Below are positions 26,796-35,300 of a stretch of DNA of 64,000 nt, piece after piece. The notes beneath the pieces were generated by a model. That model saw only the letters and a list, made by a program, of their open reading frames with translations. It did not search any database and was not told the origin of the DNA. The translations under genes and the position numbers were made by a program. Source of the DNA: Paracyclopina nana (Eukaryota > Arthropoda > Copepoda > Cyclopoida > Cyclopettidae); assembly GCA_019096065.1 (NCBI GenBank), contig JAGUCH010000005.1:5580001-5644000 (forward strand), in the 5' to 3' direction. Within the stretch, counting starts at the first letter, position 1; each line of letters starts with the position of its first letter.

Positions 26796-27713
26796 TTGGA
26801 GCTCTCTTTAGCTTTCTTCAGACAATTTCTGATTTGAGAGCGAGAGAGGCAGCTTTCTAAAAAGATTCATCCGACTTAAGATTTTTTGTCATAAGAAGGA
26901 ATTTTTGCTAATTTCAGCTGCACTGACCCATAGCTTTTCCACTTGGCTGGAAAGGTGAAATTTCTGCTTTCTGTGTACCTAGTATGCAGTATGTTTTAAA
27001 AGCCAGAAGAAAAGGTCATCAGTCATCAACAAATGCAACGTGAAAAAGCTCGTTGACTCAGCAGTTTACTCAAATCCCCCTTGAAAATTGGAGCCCATTA
27101 ATTCAAGCACAAGCAGCTTCTTGCAGCTCTCTAAGACATCTTAAAACATTTAGAATTGAGCCTGTTAAAACTCCATGATACGATGTTTTTCTAGCAATTT
27201 CACTTTTGACAGACAGCGCCAGCTCAAAACAACTCAGCCTTTTAGCTAAAAGCACCTAGAATAATAAATCTCCAAAATTGGGGGGAAAAGTGGAATTGAC
27301 CATTTTCGCATTTATAGTATATAGGGAGGATCAATCAGAGCTCTTTTATCTGGCGAGAAAAAAAAGTTATCCCATCAAAAAAAGTGGAGGGTAAAGTTTT
27401 ATCGCGAGGCTTAAGGATCAAGTCTGACAGTGAGATATCAAAATAAAATGGGGGAAAACGATGATTCATGACATTTCTCATCTTTCCACCTGACCAGCAC
27501 AACAGTTTCAGTCAATAATCGTAAACCTTTTATGGCTTGACAGCCACGAGCGCGCGTATATTTATGAGCTCTGGCCTTTTATGTGAAGGCTGTAAACTAA
27601 GAAAAGGGTCAATTTACAAAACAGCAAGGACAGGCTTTTCCATTTCCGCAACGAAATCAACTCATGTCAAATTATGAAAAAAATGAAGAACTAAAGCATT
27701 TTGGGTATGGCAG
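26796..27713. other. Intergenic DNA, nothing seen
   Basis: AT-rich sequence between the MITE pair and the LTR element. No gene or repeat boundary is recognised. Confidence 0.55.
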
Positions 27714-27717
27714 CTAA

Positions 27718-27951
27718 TATTGTACTTTTGACTTCCTAGCAATTACTCTTTACATAACTACGCGACTAACCCTTTTCCTCCTTCCGCCTAACAACACACA
27801 CTCTTTGTATAGTGCCGTAACCTTGCACGACAGATATATAAGCGCGAGTACTGCAATAAAGAGACAGATTTGATACTGACTTTGAGCTAGCAAGTTGTGC
27901 TCATTCCGGCTCGCCATAGTGTTAGGATCTTGGGAAGTCCAGGATACAATA
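27718..27951 (+). repeat. 5' LTR
   Basis: 234 bp, beginning TATTGTAC and ending ATACAATA, so its tips are a short inverted repeat (TATTGTA/TACAATA). It holds a TATA box TATATAAG at 27835-27842 and AATAAA at 27855-27860. Transcription would start roughly at 27865. It is identical to the 3' LTR. Confidence 0.95.
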
Positions 27952-27952
27952 T

Positions 27953-27970
27953 TGGTGGCATCTGACTTTT
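27953..27970 (+). promoter_or_regulatory. Probable tRNA primer-binding site
   Basis: TGGTGGCATCTGAC begins one nucleotide after the 5' LTR. The leading TGG fits pairing with a tRNA 3' CCA end. I could not assign the tRNA. Confidence 0.5.
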
Positions 27971-28067
27971 CGACCTCACGTCCTCGTTTTTAACCTGGGG
28001 GAGGGACTCTGCCCTTTTTGCTTGCTTGCAAAAGAGCAGACTTTGCGCCGGAATATAGTCAGTGTAT

Positions 28068-29156
28068 ATGCCTGGCTCAGGACGAGTTGCAGGTGAAGAA
28101 GACGTACCAGTGGAGCCTGGTAATCAAGAGGAGCCTGCGGGCAATTTGGATCAATTGGGCAGTCACAGCACTACTGCCATGGCCAACAGGGCAATCAAGG
28201 CAATCGATTTGCCTGAGTTTTCTGGAGACCGATCGACGGACAAGCTTGGACCTCGAGCCTGGGTGACACGCATAGATCACCTGCGTACAATTGTCAATCA
28301 AGGGGCTGCTGCTGCTGAACAACCCCGCTGGAGTGATGAAGCCACTGCAAGTTATGCAGCTTTGGCCTTGAAAGGCAAAGCAGGTCAGTGGTATAATATT
28401 TTGGCTGAGGAGAAGCGGACGCCCTCCACTTGGGAGGGGCCTAATGGATTGAAGAAGATTTTTCTTGCTCGTTTCCACCATGTGTGCACCTTGGCTGAAG
28501 AATCGGCAATTGAAGACTCCTTGGTACAGGAGCCTAATGAGACAGTCAAGGACTTCTTTGATAGGGTCAAAACTGGGACCCTGACCTTAATGGAGAACTT
28601 CGCACCTTTGGAGAACACCCCCACCACTCTGGTTGCCGCGGGTAAACTGCCAGAGGTCCAGGAATTGGCGAAGAATGAGGCCTACCAATTTATGGTGAAG
28701 CGCCGATTTGTACACGGGCTCATCAAGACTATCAAGTCGCAGGTTGTTGTCCAAGAATACACCAAGTTGGAAGATATAGTTGGCTTCGCATCAAGAGTGG
28801 AAGCTTCATTTTCCAATGACAAGAAGGCTTCAGTACCACCACCAGAGGTTAATGCCATCAAGATTCAAGATAAGGAAGATCAACCGGCCCAACCCAAGAA
28901 TCAAGAAAGCCTCGAAAATACAGTGGAGAAATTCATTGACCTTGTCAAAGGTCGCCTTGGGGAACGCAGACCACCTAGGACCTCCCAGGGTAATCGCCTT
29001 AAATGCTGGTATTGCGACATTCCAGGCCACCGAGAGACGGAGTGTTTCAGCAAGAAAAGAGATCAGAAGAACAATTTGTATAAACCCAAGCCTGGAAGCA
29101 AGAGGGCCAGCGAAGGGAAGCAAGCTCATGAAGTTCAAGGTGATTTAAACTGGTAG
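28068..29156 (+). CDS. gag: gag-like structural polyprotein
   Basis: About 362 residues from the first in-frame ATG (28068). It is the expected capsid precursor of the LTR element. The middle (about 85-270) looks like a retrotransposon gag/capsid region, including KGKAGQWYNIL and FLARFHHVC. A single CCHC zinc knuckle lies near the C-terminus (CWYCDIPGHRETEC, Cx2Cx4Hx4C), followed by a basic tail, as in nucleocapsid domains. It ends at TAG 29154-29156, just after the slippery heptamer at 29144-29150. Pol continues in the -1 frame. No internal stops. Confidence 0.9.
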   Translation: MPGSGRVAGEEDVPVEPGNQEEPAGNLDQLGSHSTTAMANRAIKAIDLPEFSGDRSTDKLGPRAWVTRIDHLRTIVNQGAAAAEQPRWSDEATASYAALALKGKAGQWYNILAEEKRTPSTWEGPNGLKKIFLARFHHVCTLAEESAIEDSLVQEPNETVKDFFDRVKTGTLTLMENFAPLENTPTTLVAAGKLPEVQELAKNEAYQFMVKRRFVHGLIKTIKSQVVVQEYTKLEDIVGFASRVEASFSNDKKASVPPPEVNAIKIQDKEDQPAQPKNQESLENTVEKFIDLVKGRLGERRPPRTSQGNRLKCWYCDIPGHRETECFSKKRDQKNNLYKPKPGSKRASEGKQAHEVQGDLNW

Positions 29157-29189
29157 GCGGCCGTCCCGTGCTCCAGCCGACGCGCCGCC
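29144..29189 (+). promoter_or_regulatory. -1 ribosomal frameshift signal between gag and pol
   Basis: The heptamer TTTAAAC (29144-29150) is in the gag frame as T TTA AAC, matching the X XXY YYZ rule. After 5 nt, GGCGGC (29156-29161) can pair with GCCGCC (29184-29189). The pol frame is closed by TGA at 29141-29143 and gag ends at 29154-29156, so the two frames overlap only across this site. Confidence 0.85.
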
Positions 29190-32100
29190 CTGGTCTGGCC
29201 GCTTCAACATTCTCGATGCTACTCTCATACTTCACAACTATGACTGTAAGTCGACCTGTTACCAATAAACGGCCATTTTTGACTGTAACCTGCCACGGAG
29301 CAAACTTCAATTGCCTTTACGATACTGGTGCTAATATCAGCTTGTTGTCACGCACCGCCTTTAGGAAGATTCCCATTGACAAGAGGCCTCAAAAAGTGCT
29401 AACTGCATCCCCGCTAAGAGCTACCTGTGCGTCCGGTACGCCTCTGCGAATACTTGGACTTTATCAGCTGCCATGTGACATCAAAGGAAAACAAACTCTG
29501 TGCGACTTTTATGTTTGTGACTCCTTAAATGTAGAAGGTATCCTGGGGGTAGATATTATCCATGCTGCTGGTTTACACTACGACCCCATCTCCATGGCCA
29601 TTCACTACAAGAAAGCCTCGCCAACTGCTGCTGTCGTCCACAATGACACTTTTTTGCCTGCCAGAAGCGTTGCAACTGTCAGACTGTTAATTACCGATGA
29701 AGAACGCAAACGACAACCAAATTTTGAAGGATGTTTCAAGCTCAGAAATTACGAAGATTCCATGGTGTGCGCAGACGACTGCCTTCTTCGAACAGACGAC
29801 TTTGGAATCGCTACTGTGAAAATCACCAACCCTGGATTAGAGCCCGCTACACTGAAGAAGGGGCTAAAAATTGGTGAACTCGTCAACATTGATTTATCAG
29901 ATTTTGTACCGTTTAATGATGCATTTGCTTGTGTTTCCAGCATTTCTACTTCGGGACAGCCTCCTAGGCATGATCCCATGGTGAAGGAGTATATTAACAA
30001 GCATGCCAGACTTGACCACTTGACTCCTAATGAGCGTCAGAATTATTTAAAACTGCTCTTAAACAATTCTGACGTTATTTCCATTTCAGAATATGACTTG
30101 GGTAAATGTACCCTAATGAAGCACAAGATCAATCTGACTAACAAGAACCCAGTGTTCAACAAACAATTTCCGATCCCTCAGAAACATTTAGAGCACATCA
30201 GTGAAAGTGTTGACGAATGGCTTAAAATGGGAATCATTGAGCCATCTGACTCCGAATGGAATTCCTCAATATTCTGTGTCCCAAGAAAATTACCAGATGG
30301 ACAGACAGGCTGGAGACCAGTGATTGATTATAGAGGCCTGAATGCCAAAACAGAGCCATCAAGCTATCGCCTCCCACTCATCTCCGAATGCATCGATGAC
30401 ATTGGAAGGTCAGGAACCCAACTTTTCTCACAATTAGACCTCCGCAATGGTTTTCACCAAATGCAAATGGATGAATCGTCCAAACATTTGACCGCTTTTA
30501 CTATCCCTGGAAGAGGCCAATTTCAATACTGCAGGGCACCGTTTGGACTTTGCAACATGCCCCTATCATTTCAACGTATGATGATGAAAGTGTTTGAACA
30601 CCTAACTCCCAAGCGAGTTTTGCTATATTTAGATGATATTCTAGTCAAGGGAACTGATCACAAAGACATGCTTGCAGGTTTGGAGGAATGCTTTGCGCGG
30701 CTTCGGAGAGCAAATCTGAAAATCAACCTCCCCAAGTGCTCCTTTGGAACTACTGAGTGCACTTATCTAGGCTTCACCTTAACACCTACGGGTTACCAAC
30801 CCAACAAGAGGAAATTACAAGCCATAGAAGACGCTCCTCCACCTACTACTGTCCGTGAGATAAGACAATTTCTGGGACTATGCAATTTCTTTCGGTCCTG
30901 CATTCCAAGGTTTAGCAAGCACTCACACGCGTTATCACAGTTAACCTGCAAAGACTCAAGCTGGCGCTCTGGCCCTCTGCCCCCTCAAGCCTTACAATCT
31001 TTTCAGAAATTGAAGGAGCTTTTGTGTAGTGAGCCTGTGTTGGCTTACCCCAAGCCCGAGCTCGACTACCATTTATATGTGGATGCTTCCCAAGGCACTG
31101 TCGACAACAGTTTGGATGGTGGACTGGGCGCTGTGTTGATCCAGTACCAAAACAACGAGCCTAGGGTAATCAGCTATGCATCAAGGAGTCTCCTGAAGCA
31201 CGAGCACAACTACACACTTTATCTACTAGACCTCTTGGCCTGCACATGGACAATACAACACTTTGCCATCTACCATATTCGTACCAAGTTCCCATTGTAC
31301 ACTGATCACACACCCTTGGTGAAACTAAACAAACCCCATACTCGCACTCTTTCTCGGCTCCAGGACCTCATGATACAGCATTCATTTACGGTCCAATATT
31401 GTCCAGGTGACAAAAATCCTGCTGACTTTTGTTCTAGAAATGTGCCTGAGGCCTTGCGCCAAATCAACGCCTGTGTGTATGGGGTCTCTACAGAAGCCTT
31501 AGAGGATTTGGAAGTCATGAAGCAGCTGCAGAATTCAGACACGGTGCTTTCCGCTCTGATCGCCAAGATCAAGACCAATTTAACGCCATCTACTCCCGAA
31601 CTGAAGCGAATTGTGAATAGATATGCCAGACATTGTGAACTCAAGGATGACATCTTGCTGATAACAATTGGACAACTAGGCCGCCGGGTCATTTGTGCAC
31701 CGGCTATATGCCAGGCTGACATCATTAGTGCTGCTCATGCTGCCGTTGGCCATAAAGGAGTTTACAAAACTTGTGAACGAATACGAGAACAATATTTCTG
31801 GCCGAATATGGTGGCCGACGTGGAAGAATACATTGGCTCATGCTGGAAATGTGACAAAAGCAAGCTAAAGTCAAAACACCCCAACACTCCCTTAAACCCG
31901 CTATCTCAACCTAGAGGGCCGTTTGAACGAGTGCACTGTGATCTCTTCGGACCACTACGAACGTCAGGTAGACAAAAGAAGTTTATCCTAGTCATCACGG
32001 ATGCTTTCACAAAATATGCCGAATTTGTGGCATTGCCAGACAAGACTCCAGAGACAGTTAGCCGAGGCATTTTCAACAGGTGGATTTCGCGCTATGGATC

Positions 32101-33280
32101 ACTATGCATTTTGGTAACCGACGGTGGTAAGGAATTTACAGCGAAGGTAAATGATGAATTGTTCTCGCTACTGCAAATTGATAAGAAGAAAACTAGCCCC
32201 AGACACCCCCAAACTAACGCCGCAGCTGAAGTAATTAACAAGCATATCATTAGCTATTTGCAGAAAACGCTAGATTTGGATTCGACGCTTGACTGGGAAG
32301 AAATGTTACCAGCATTGCAACTGAGCTACAATGTGGGCGTTAGTAAAGCAACAAAAATGAGCCCGTTCTTCCTTCTGTTCGGGGTACACCCCAGGACCCC
32401 ATACATGGACCCAAATGTGGTAGACCACAAGTATTACGGTGATAGCTACAAAGACGAAATTGGAAAACGTCTCCAAATTGCACGACGAGTGGCCGCTGAA
32501 AACAACATTCACTACAAGGAGTTGTACACTGCACAGCACAATGCCAAGGTAAAACAAGAAGACTTTAGGGAAGGTATGCTAGTGTGGCTACACAGACCTG
32601 AATTGCGCAAGATTAACCCTAAAATTAATTCACCTTGGGAAGGCATGTATGTTATTGTGAGTCTGCAAGATGAGAATGCGCTCATCCAACACATGCAGAC
32701 AAAGAAAACAAGATATGTGCACAAAGACAGGTTGCGAATTTGCAAATCCGCAGCCAACATGCCTGGGCCTACTCAGTCAAGCGCCTTGCCCGACAACCCA
32801 AAGCCAGACGTCGCAACTCGTGCAGAAGAAAATGAAACGCACGCCTCAGAAACAAAGTCTGGCTATATAAGGATTGAAGACGACGACATCACCATTCTTA
32901 ACCCTCTGGCACCTCCGCCGCAGCCCATCCCGATCAAAACTGATACTGATCAAGAGTCTGCAACTGACCTCACTCGGCCTAACGTTAAAGAGGAACCACC
33001 AAGCCCAGAATCTGCTACTGATAATCAACCTACAGGGCTGTTTCAGCGGTTACGGCAAGGTATTTCACCGTTATCTGATTTTGGTACCGAGTTAGGCAAC
33101 CTGGTCGTCCCCCTCGACCCTGAAGTCCAACGCCAAGCCCGTTCCTATAAGAAGGCTACTGCTCCCACCGAACAACCCGCTACCACCCGTAGAGCTGCGG
33201 CTGCAAGAAATATTGAGATACAAGATTCAGTTTTACCTTCCAGGCCAGTTGAATACAAGAAATACACGAAGAAGAAATGA
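29150..33280 (+). CDS. pol: pol polyprotein (protease, reverse transcriptase, RNase H, integrase)
   Basis: Open in the -1 frame relative to gag and expected as a Gag-Pol product via the frameshift site; there is no good start of its own (first in-frame ATG 29216). Residues are counted from the GTG at 29168. The aspartic protease has DTGA at 52-55. The reverse transcriptase has the catalytic YLDD at 487-490. RNase H begins near 637 (YVDAS) with a TDH motif later. The integrase has an HHCC zinc-binding segment at about 855-895 and the catalytic D925, D985, E1021 (D,D-35-E). A GPF/Y-like module follows (PWEGMYVIV). The C-terminal 130 residues are acidic/Pro-rich and unassigned. No internal stop or frameshift; the stop overlaps the env start. 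Confidence 0.93.
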   Translation: MVGGRPVLQPTRRPGLAASTFSMLLSYFTTMTVSRPVTNKRPFLTVTCHGANFNCLYDTGANISLLSRTAFRKIPIDKRPQKVLTASPLRATCASGTPLRILGLYQLPCDIKGKQTLCDFYVCDSLNVEGILGVDIIHAAGLHYDPISMAIHYKKASPTAAVVHNDTFLPARSVATVRLLITDEERKRQPNFEGCFKLRNYEDSMVCADDCLLRTDDFGIATVKITNPGLEPATLKKGLKIGELVNIDLSDFVPFNDAFACVSSISTSGQPPRHDPMVKEYINKHARLDHLTPNERQNYLKLLLNNSDVISISEYDLGKCTLMKHKINLTNKNPVFNKQFPIPQKHLEHISESVDEWLKMGIIEPSDSEWNSSIFCVPRKLPDGQTGWRPVIDYRGLNAKTEPSSYRLPLISECIDDIGRSGTQLFSQLDLRNGFHQMQMDESSKHLTAFTIPGRGQFQYCRAPFGLCNMPLSFQRMMMKVFEHLTPKRVLLYLDDILVKGTDHKDMLAGLEECFARLRRANLKINLPKCSFGTTECTYLGFTLTPTGYQPNKRKLQAIEDAPPPTTVREIRQFLGLCNFFRSCIPRFSKHSHALSQLTCKDSSWRSGPLPPQALQSFQKLKELLCSEPVLAYPKPELDYHLYVDASQGTVDNSLDGGLGAVLIQYQNNEPRVISYASRSLLKHEHNYTLYLLDLLACTWTIQHFAIYHIRTKFPLYTDHTPLVKLNKPHTRTLSRLQDLMIQHSFTVQYCPGDKNPADFCSRNVPEALRQINACVYGVSTEALEDLEVMKQLQNSDTVLSALIAKIKTNLTPSTPELKRIVNRYARHCELKDDILLITIGQLGRRVICAPAICQADIISAAHAAVGHKGVYKTCERIREQYFWPNMVADVEEYIGSCWKCDKSKLKSKHPNTPLNPLSQPRGPFERVHCDLFGPLRTSGRQKKFILVITDAFTKYAEFVALPDKTPETVSRGIFNRWISRYGSLCILVTDGGKEFTAKVNDELFSLLQIDKKKTSPRHPQTNAAAEVINKHIISYLQKTLDLDSTLDWEEMLPALQLSYNVGVSKATKMSPFFLLFGVHPRTPYMDPNVVDHKYYGDSYKDEIGKRLQIARRVAAENNIHYKELYTAQHNAKVKQEDFREGMLVWLHRPELRKINPKINSPWEGMYVIVSLQDENALIQHMQTKKTRYVHKDRLRICKSAANMPGPTQSSALPDNPKPDVATRAEENETHASETKSGYIRIEDDDITILNPLAPPPQPIPIKTDTDQESATDLTRPNVKEEPPSPESATDNQPTGLFQRLRQGISPLSDFGTELGNLVVPLDPEVQRQARSYKKATAPTEQPATTRRAAAARNIEIQDSVLPSRPVEYKKYTKKK

Positions 33281-35040
33281 ACCTACACCTGTACTTTCTC
33301 ACTCTGCAACTTGTAGCAGACTTTGTGGCCACAGGGAGGGGATTGGCTGAAACGCAGAACCCCACAACTCAGCTGTTGTCGAAAACTTCCAATACAGACT
33401 GGTCCCACTATGGATTCCAAAGGGCTGGCAAAGCCATGGTCTCGGTCCATTATGGCCATATCTACATAAATGTCAATCTTCAGAATCTCAAGGAATACTT
33501 TTCAGTTGCTCTGAACCTCCAGCTCCTCATCTCAAGCGCCGCCACTTCTAAAGCAAATGACTCAGTACTCCAAACTCTCAGAGATCTTGTCAATGAACGC
33601 ACTCGCCGAATGGAACTGAAGTACAATGATGTCGTTATGTTCTATACCCTTTATGCAGAGAAAAACCAAGGCCCCAGACAGAAACGTTTCCTTGGTGTTC
33701 TCTTAGCAGGCCTCGCTGGTCTGGGCATTGGATCAACCTTATTTGGGTTACTAGACCAGGGAAAGATGGACAACCTTGCCAGAAACATCAACAAACTGGG
33801 TTTCCGCCAGGACAAGATAATACACCTCCTGGGTAAGACTAACGAAAACGTCCGCTTAAACCGGCAAGACATTGCTAAACTGAAGGAAGCCTTGTCTGCT
33901 GTTTCTAACCTGGTAAACAGAAACCAACTAGAAATAGAAGTCGCCGTACTGGCCATGGAATCTGATCACATCCTTAGCTTGATTGAAAATAAGCTTGACC
34001 TATATGTCGCTGCAGCAGCTGCCGGTGCCCGACACAGACTTGCCCACGGCTTACTCTCTTACGAGGAAGCCTCCAGCTCATTAAAAGTTGTCGCTAAGAT
34101 GGCACGCAACAAGGGCTTACAACCAATTGTTACCGACCCTCATTACCTTTACCAGCTTGAAACCTCCATAGTTTTTGACGTGGACGGATTTAACCTACTT
34201 GTTCACGTGCCACTTACCAACGAAGATCAGGTTTTGACACTCTATCGCTACTTGCCTTTCCCCATTGAAATCACACCAGGTCTAACTGTAGAAGTTCACC
34301 CAGAACATGACATGTTGGCCCTACACGAAGAATCCGGATCACACTTTGAGCTATCCCACACGGACATCTCTATGTGTGAAAAGGTGCACGACTACTATAT
34401 CTGTCCACATATATCACATCTGGCCAAAAGAAATCATCCTTCCTGCGTAATGTCCCTCTATCTTGCAGAACACAATCAAGCCTTAAAAACTTGTAAACTA
34501 GCAATACGACAGGCTACCGATTGTATTCTCCCATTTGGGAACAATGAGTTTTCTGCCTTCACCGAGGATCCGACCTACTATCAACTGTCATGCAGCAATG
34601 GCACCACGAAGACTAGCCAACTGCTTCATTTCCATCATTTCAAGTTAGAAGAGGGTTGCAATGTTGAACTTCCACACTTCACACTGCTTGGGGGCATCGA
34701 AATCAGAGTGGAGAAGACTATGGAAACCTACAAATGGAACATCCCAATTCTCCAACTCGGTCACAATATGTCACCTGACGACATTCTTAAAACTCTCAAC
34801 CAAATCAACTCCACTTTACCCCCAACCGACCCACATTCTCTGGCTTTCCTCAAAAGCCACTTTGAGCCAGTCACAACCTGGAATGAGACATTAATCATCA
34901 TCGCCATTGTTGCCATCATCTCCCTAGTCTTGGTTCTCTTGGTCTACTCCTACGCCTTCAAGAATTTTCGCATAATGACCTTCTTCCGACAGACTAAAAA
35001 TCAGGACCATGACCTCATTCCCAATAACATACCCACCTAA
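33277..35040 (+). CDS. env: env-like glycoprotein, baculovirus-F/errantivirus type
   Basis: 587 residues, intact. The N-terminus looks like a signal peptide. A furin-type site RQKR lies at 134-137, followed by a Gly/Leu-rich segment resembling a fusion peptide and a heptad-like region. Cysteines cluster at about 365-470. One membrane segment is predicted at about 539-562, followed by a short basic cytoplasmic tail. This layout fits the class of fusion proteins shared by insect errantiviruses and baculovirus F proteins (family knowledge; assignment by layout, not search). Its ATG overlaps the pol stop as ATGA. It may be made from a spliced mRNA or by reinitiation; the sequence does not decide this. 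Confidence 0.82.
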   Translation: MNLHLYFLTLQLVADFVATGRGLAETQNPTTQLLSKTSNTDWSHYGFQRAGKAMVSVHYGHIYINVNLQNLKEYFSVALNLQLLISSAATSKANDSVLQTLRDLVNERTRRMELKYNDVVMFYTLYAEKNQGPRQKRFLGVLLAGLAGLGIGSTLFGLLDQGKMDNLARNINKLGFRQDKIIHLLGKTNENVRLNRQDIAKLKEALSAVSNLVNRNQLEIEVAVLAMESDHILSLIENKLDLYVAAAAAGARHRLAHGLLSYEEASSSLKVVAKMARNKGLQPIVTDPHYLYQLETSIVFDVDGFNLLVHVPLTNEDQVLTLYRYLPFPIEITPGLTVEVHPEHDMLALHEESGSHFELSHTDISMCEKVHDYYICPHISHLAKRNHPSCVMSLYLAEHNQALKTCKLAIRQATDCILPFGNNEFSAFTEDPTYYQLSCSNGTTKTSQLLHFHHFKLEEGCNVELPHFTLLGGIEIRVEKTMETYKWNIPILQLGHNMSPDDILKTLNQINSTLPPTDPHSLAFLKSHFEPVTTWNETLIIIAIVAIISLVLVLLVYSYAFKNFRIMTFFRQTKNQDHDLIPNNIPT

Positions 35041-35051
35041 ATCTTTTTACC

Positions 35052-35062
35052 ATGGGGAGGGA
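35052..35062 (+). promoter_or_regulatory. Polypurine tract
   Basis: ATGGGGAGGGA directly abuts the 3' LTR start at 35063. This is the expected plus-strand primer site, and it fixes the LTR boundary at TATTGTAC. Confidence 0.88.
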
Positions 35063-35296
35063 TATTGTACTTTTGACTTCCTAGCAATTACTCTTTACAT
35101 AACTACGCGACTAACCCTTTTCCTCCTTCCGCCTAACAACACACACTCTTTGTATAGTGCCGTAACCTTGCACGACAGATATATAAGCGCGAGTACTGCA
35201 ATAAAGAGACAGATTTGATACTGACTTTGAGCTAGCAAGTTGTGCTCATTCCGGCTCGCCATAGTGTTAGGATCTTGGGAAGTCCAGGATACAATA
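35063..35296 (+). repeat. 3' LTR
   Basis: 234 bp, read as identical to the 5' LTR. The TATA box is at 35180-35187 and AATAAA at 35200-35205, the latter serving as polyadenylation signal for the element's RNA. It is followed by the target duplication CTAA. Confidence 0.95.
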
Positions 35297-35300
35297 CTAA

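Larger units (their letters stand above)
27718..35296 (+). mobile_element. Complete Ty3/gypsy-type LTR element with env-like gene
   Basis: A 7.6-kb element with two 234-bp LTRs that I read as identical, flanked by a 4-bp duplication CTAA (27714-27717 and 35297-35300). Order: LTR, primer-binding-type site, gag, pol (protease, RT, RNase H, integrase), env-like gene, polypurine tract, LTR. RT-RNaseH-integrase order and the D,D-35-E integrase place it in Ty3/gypsy (Metaviridae). The env-like gene makes it errantivirus/endogenous-retrovirus-like. All three frames are open and the LTRs have not diverged, so insertion was recent and the copy may still be functional; that last point is inference. Confidence 0.95.

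Noticed and set aside
27721-27947. LTR boundaries at TG...CA
   Set aside because: These would leave flanks ATAT and ATAC that do not match, and would separate the polypurine tract from the LTR by three bases; the CTAA duplication fits TATTGT...ACAATA better.
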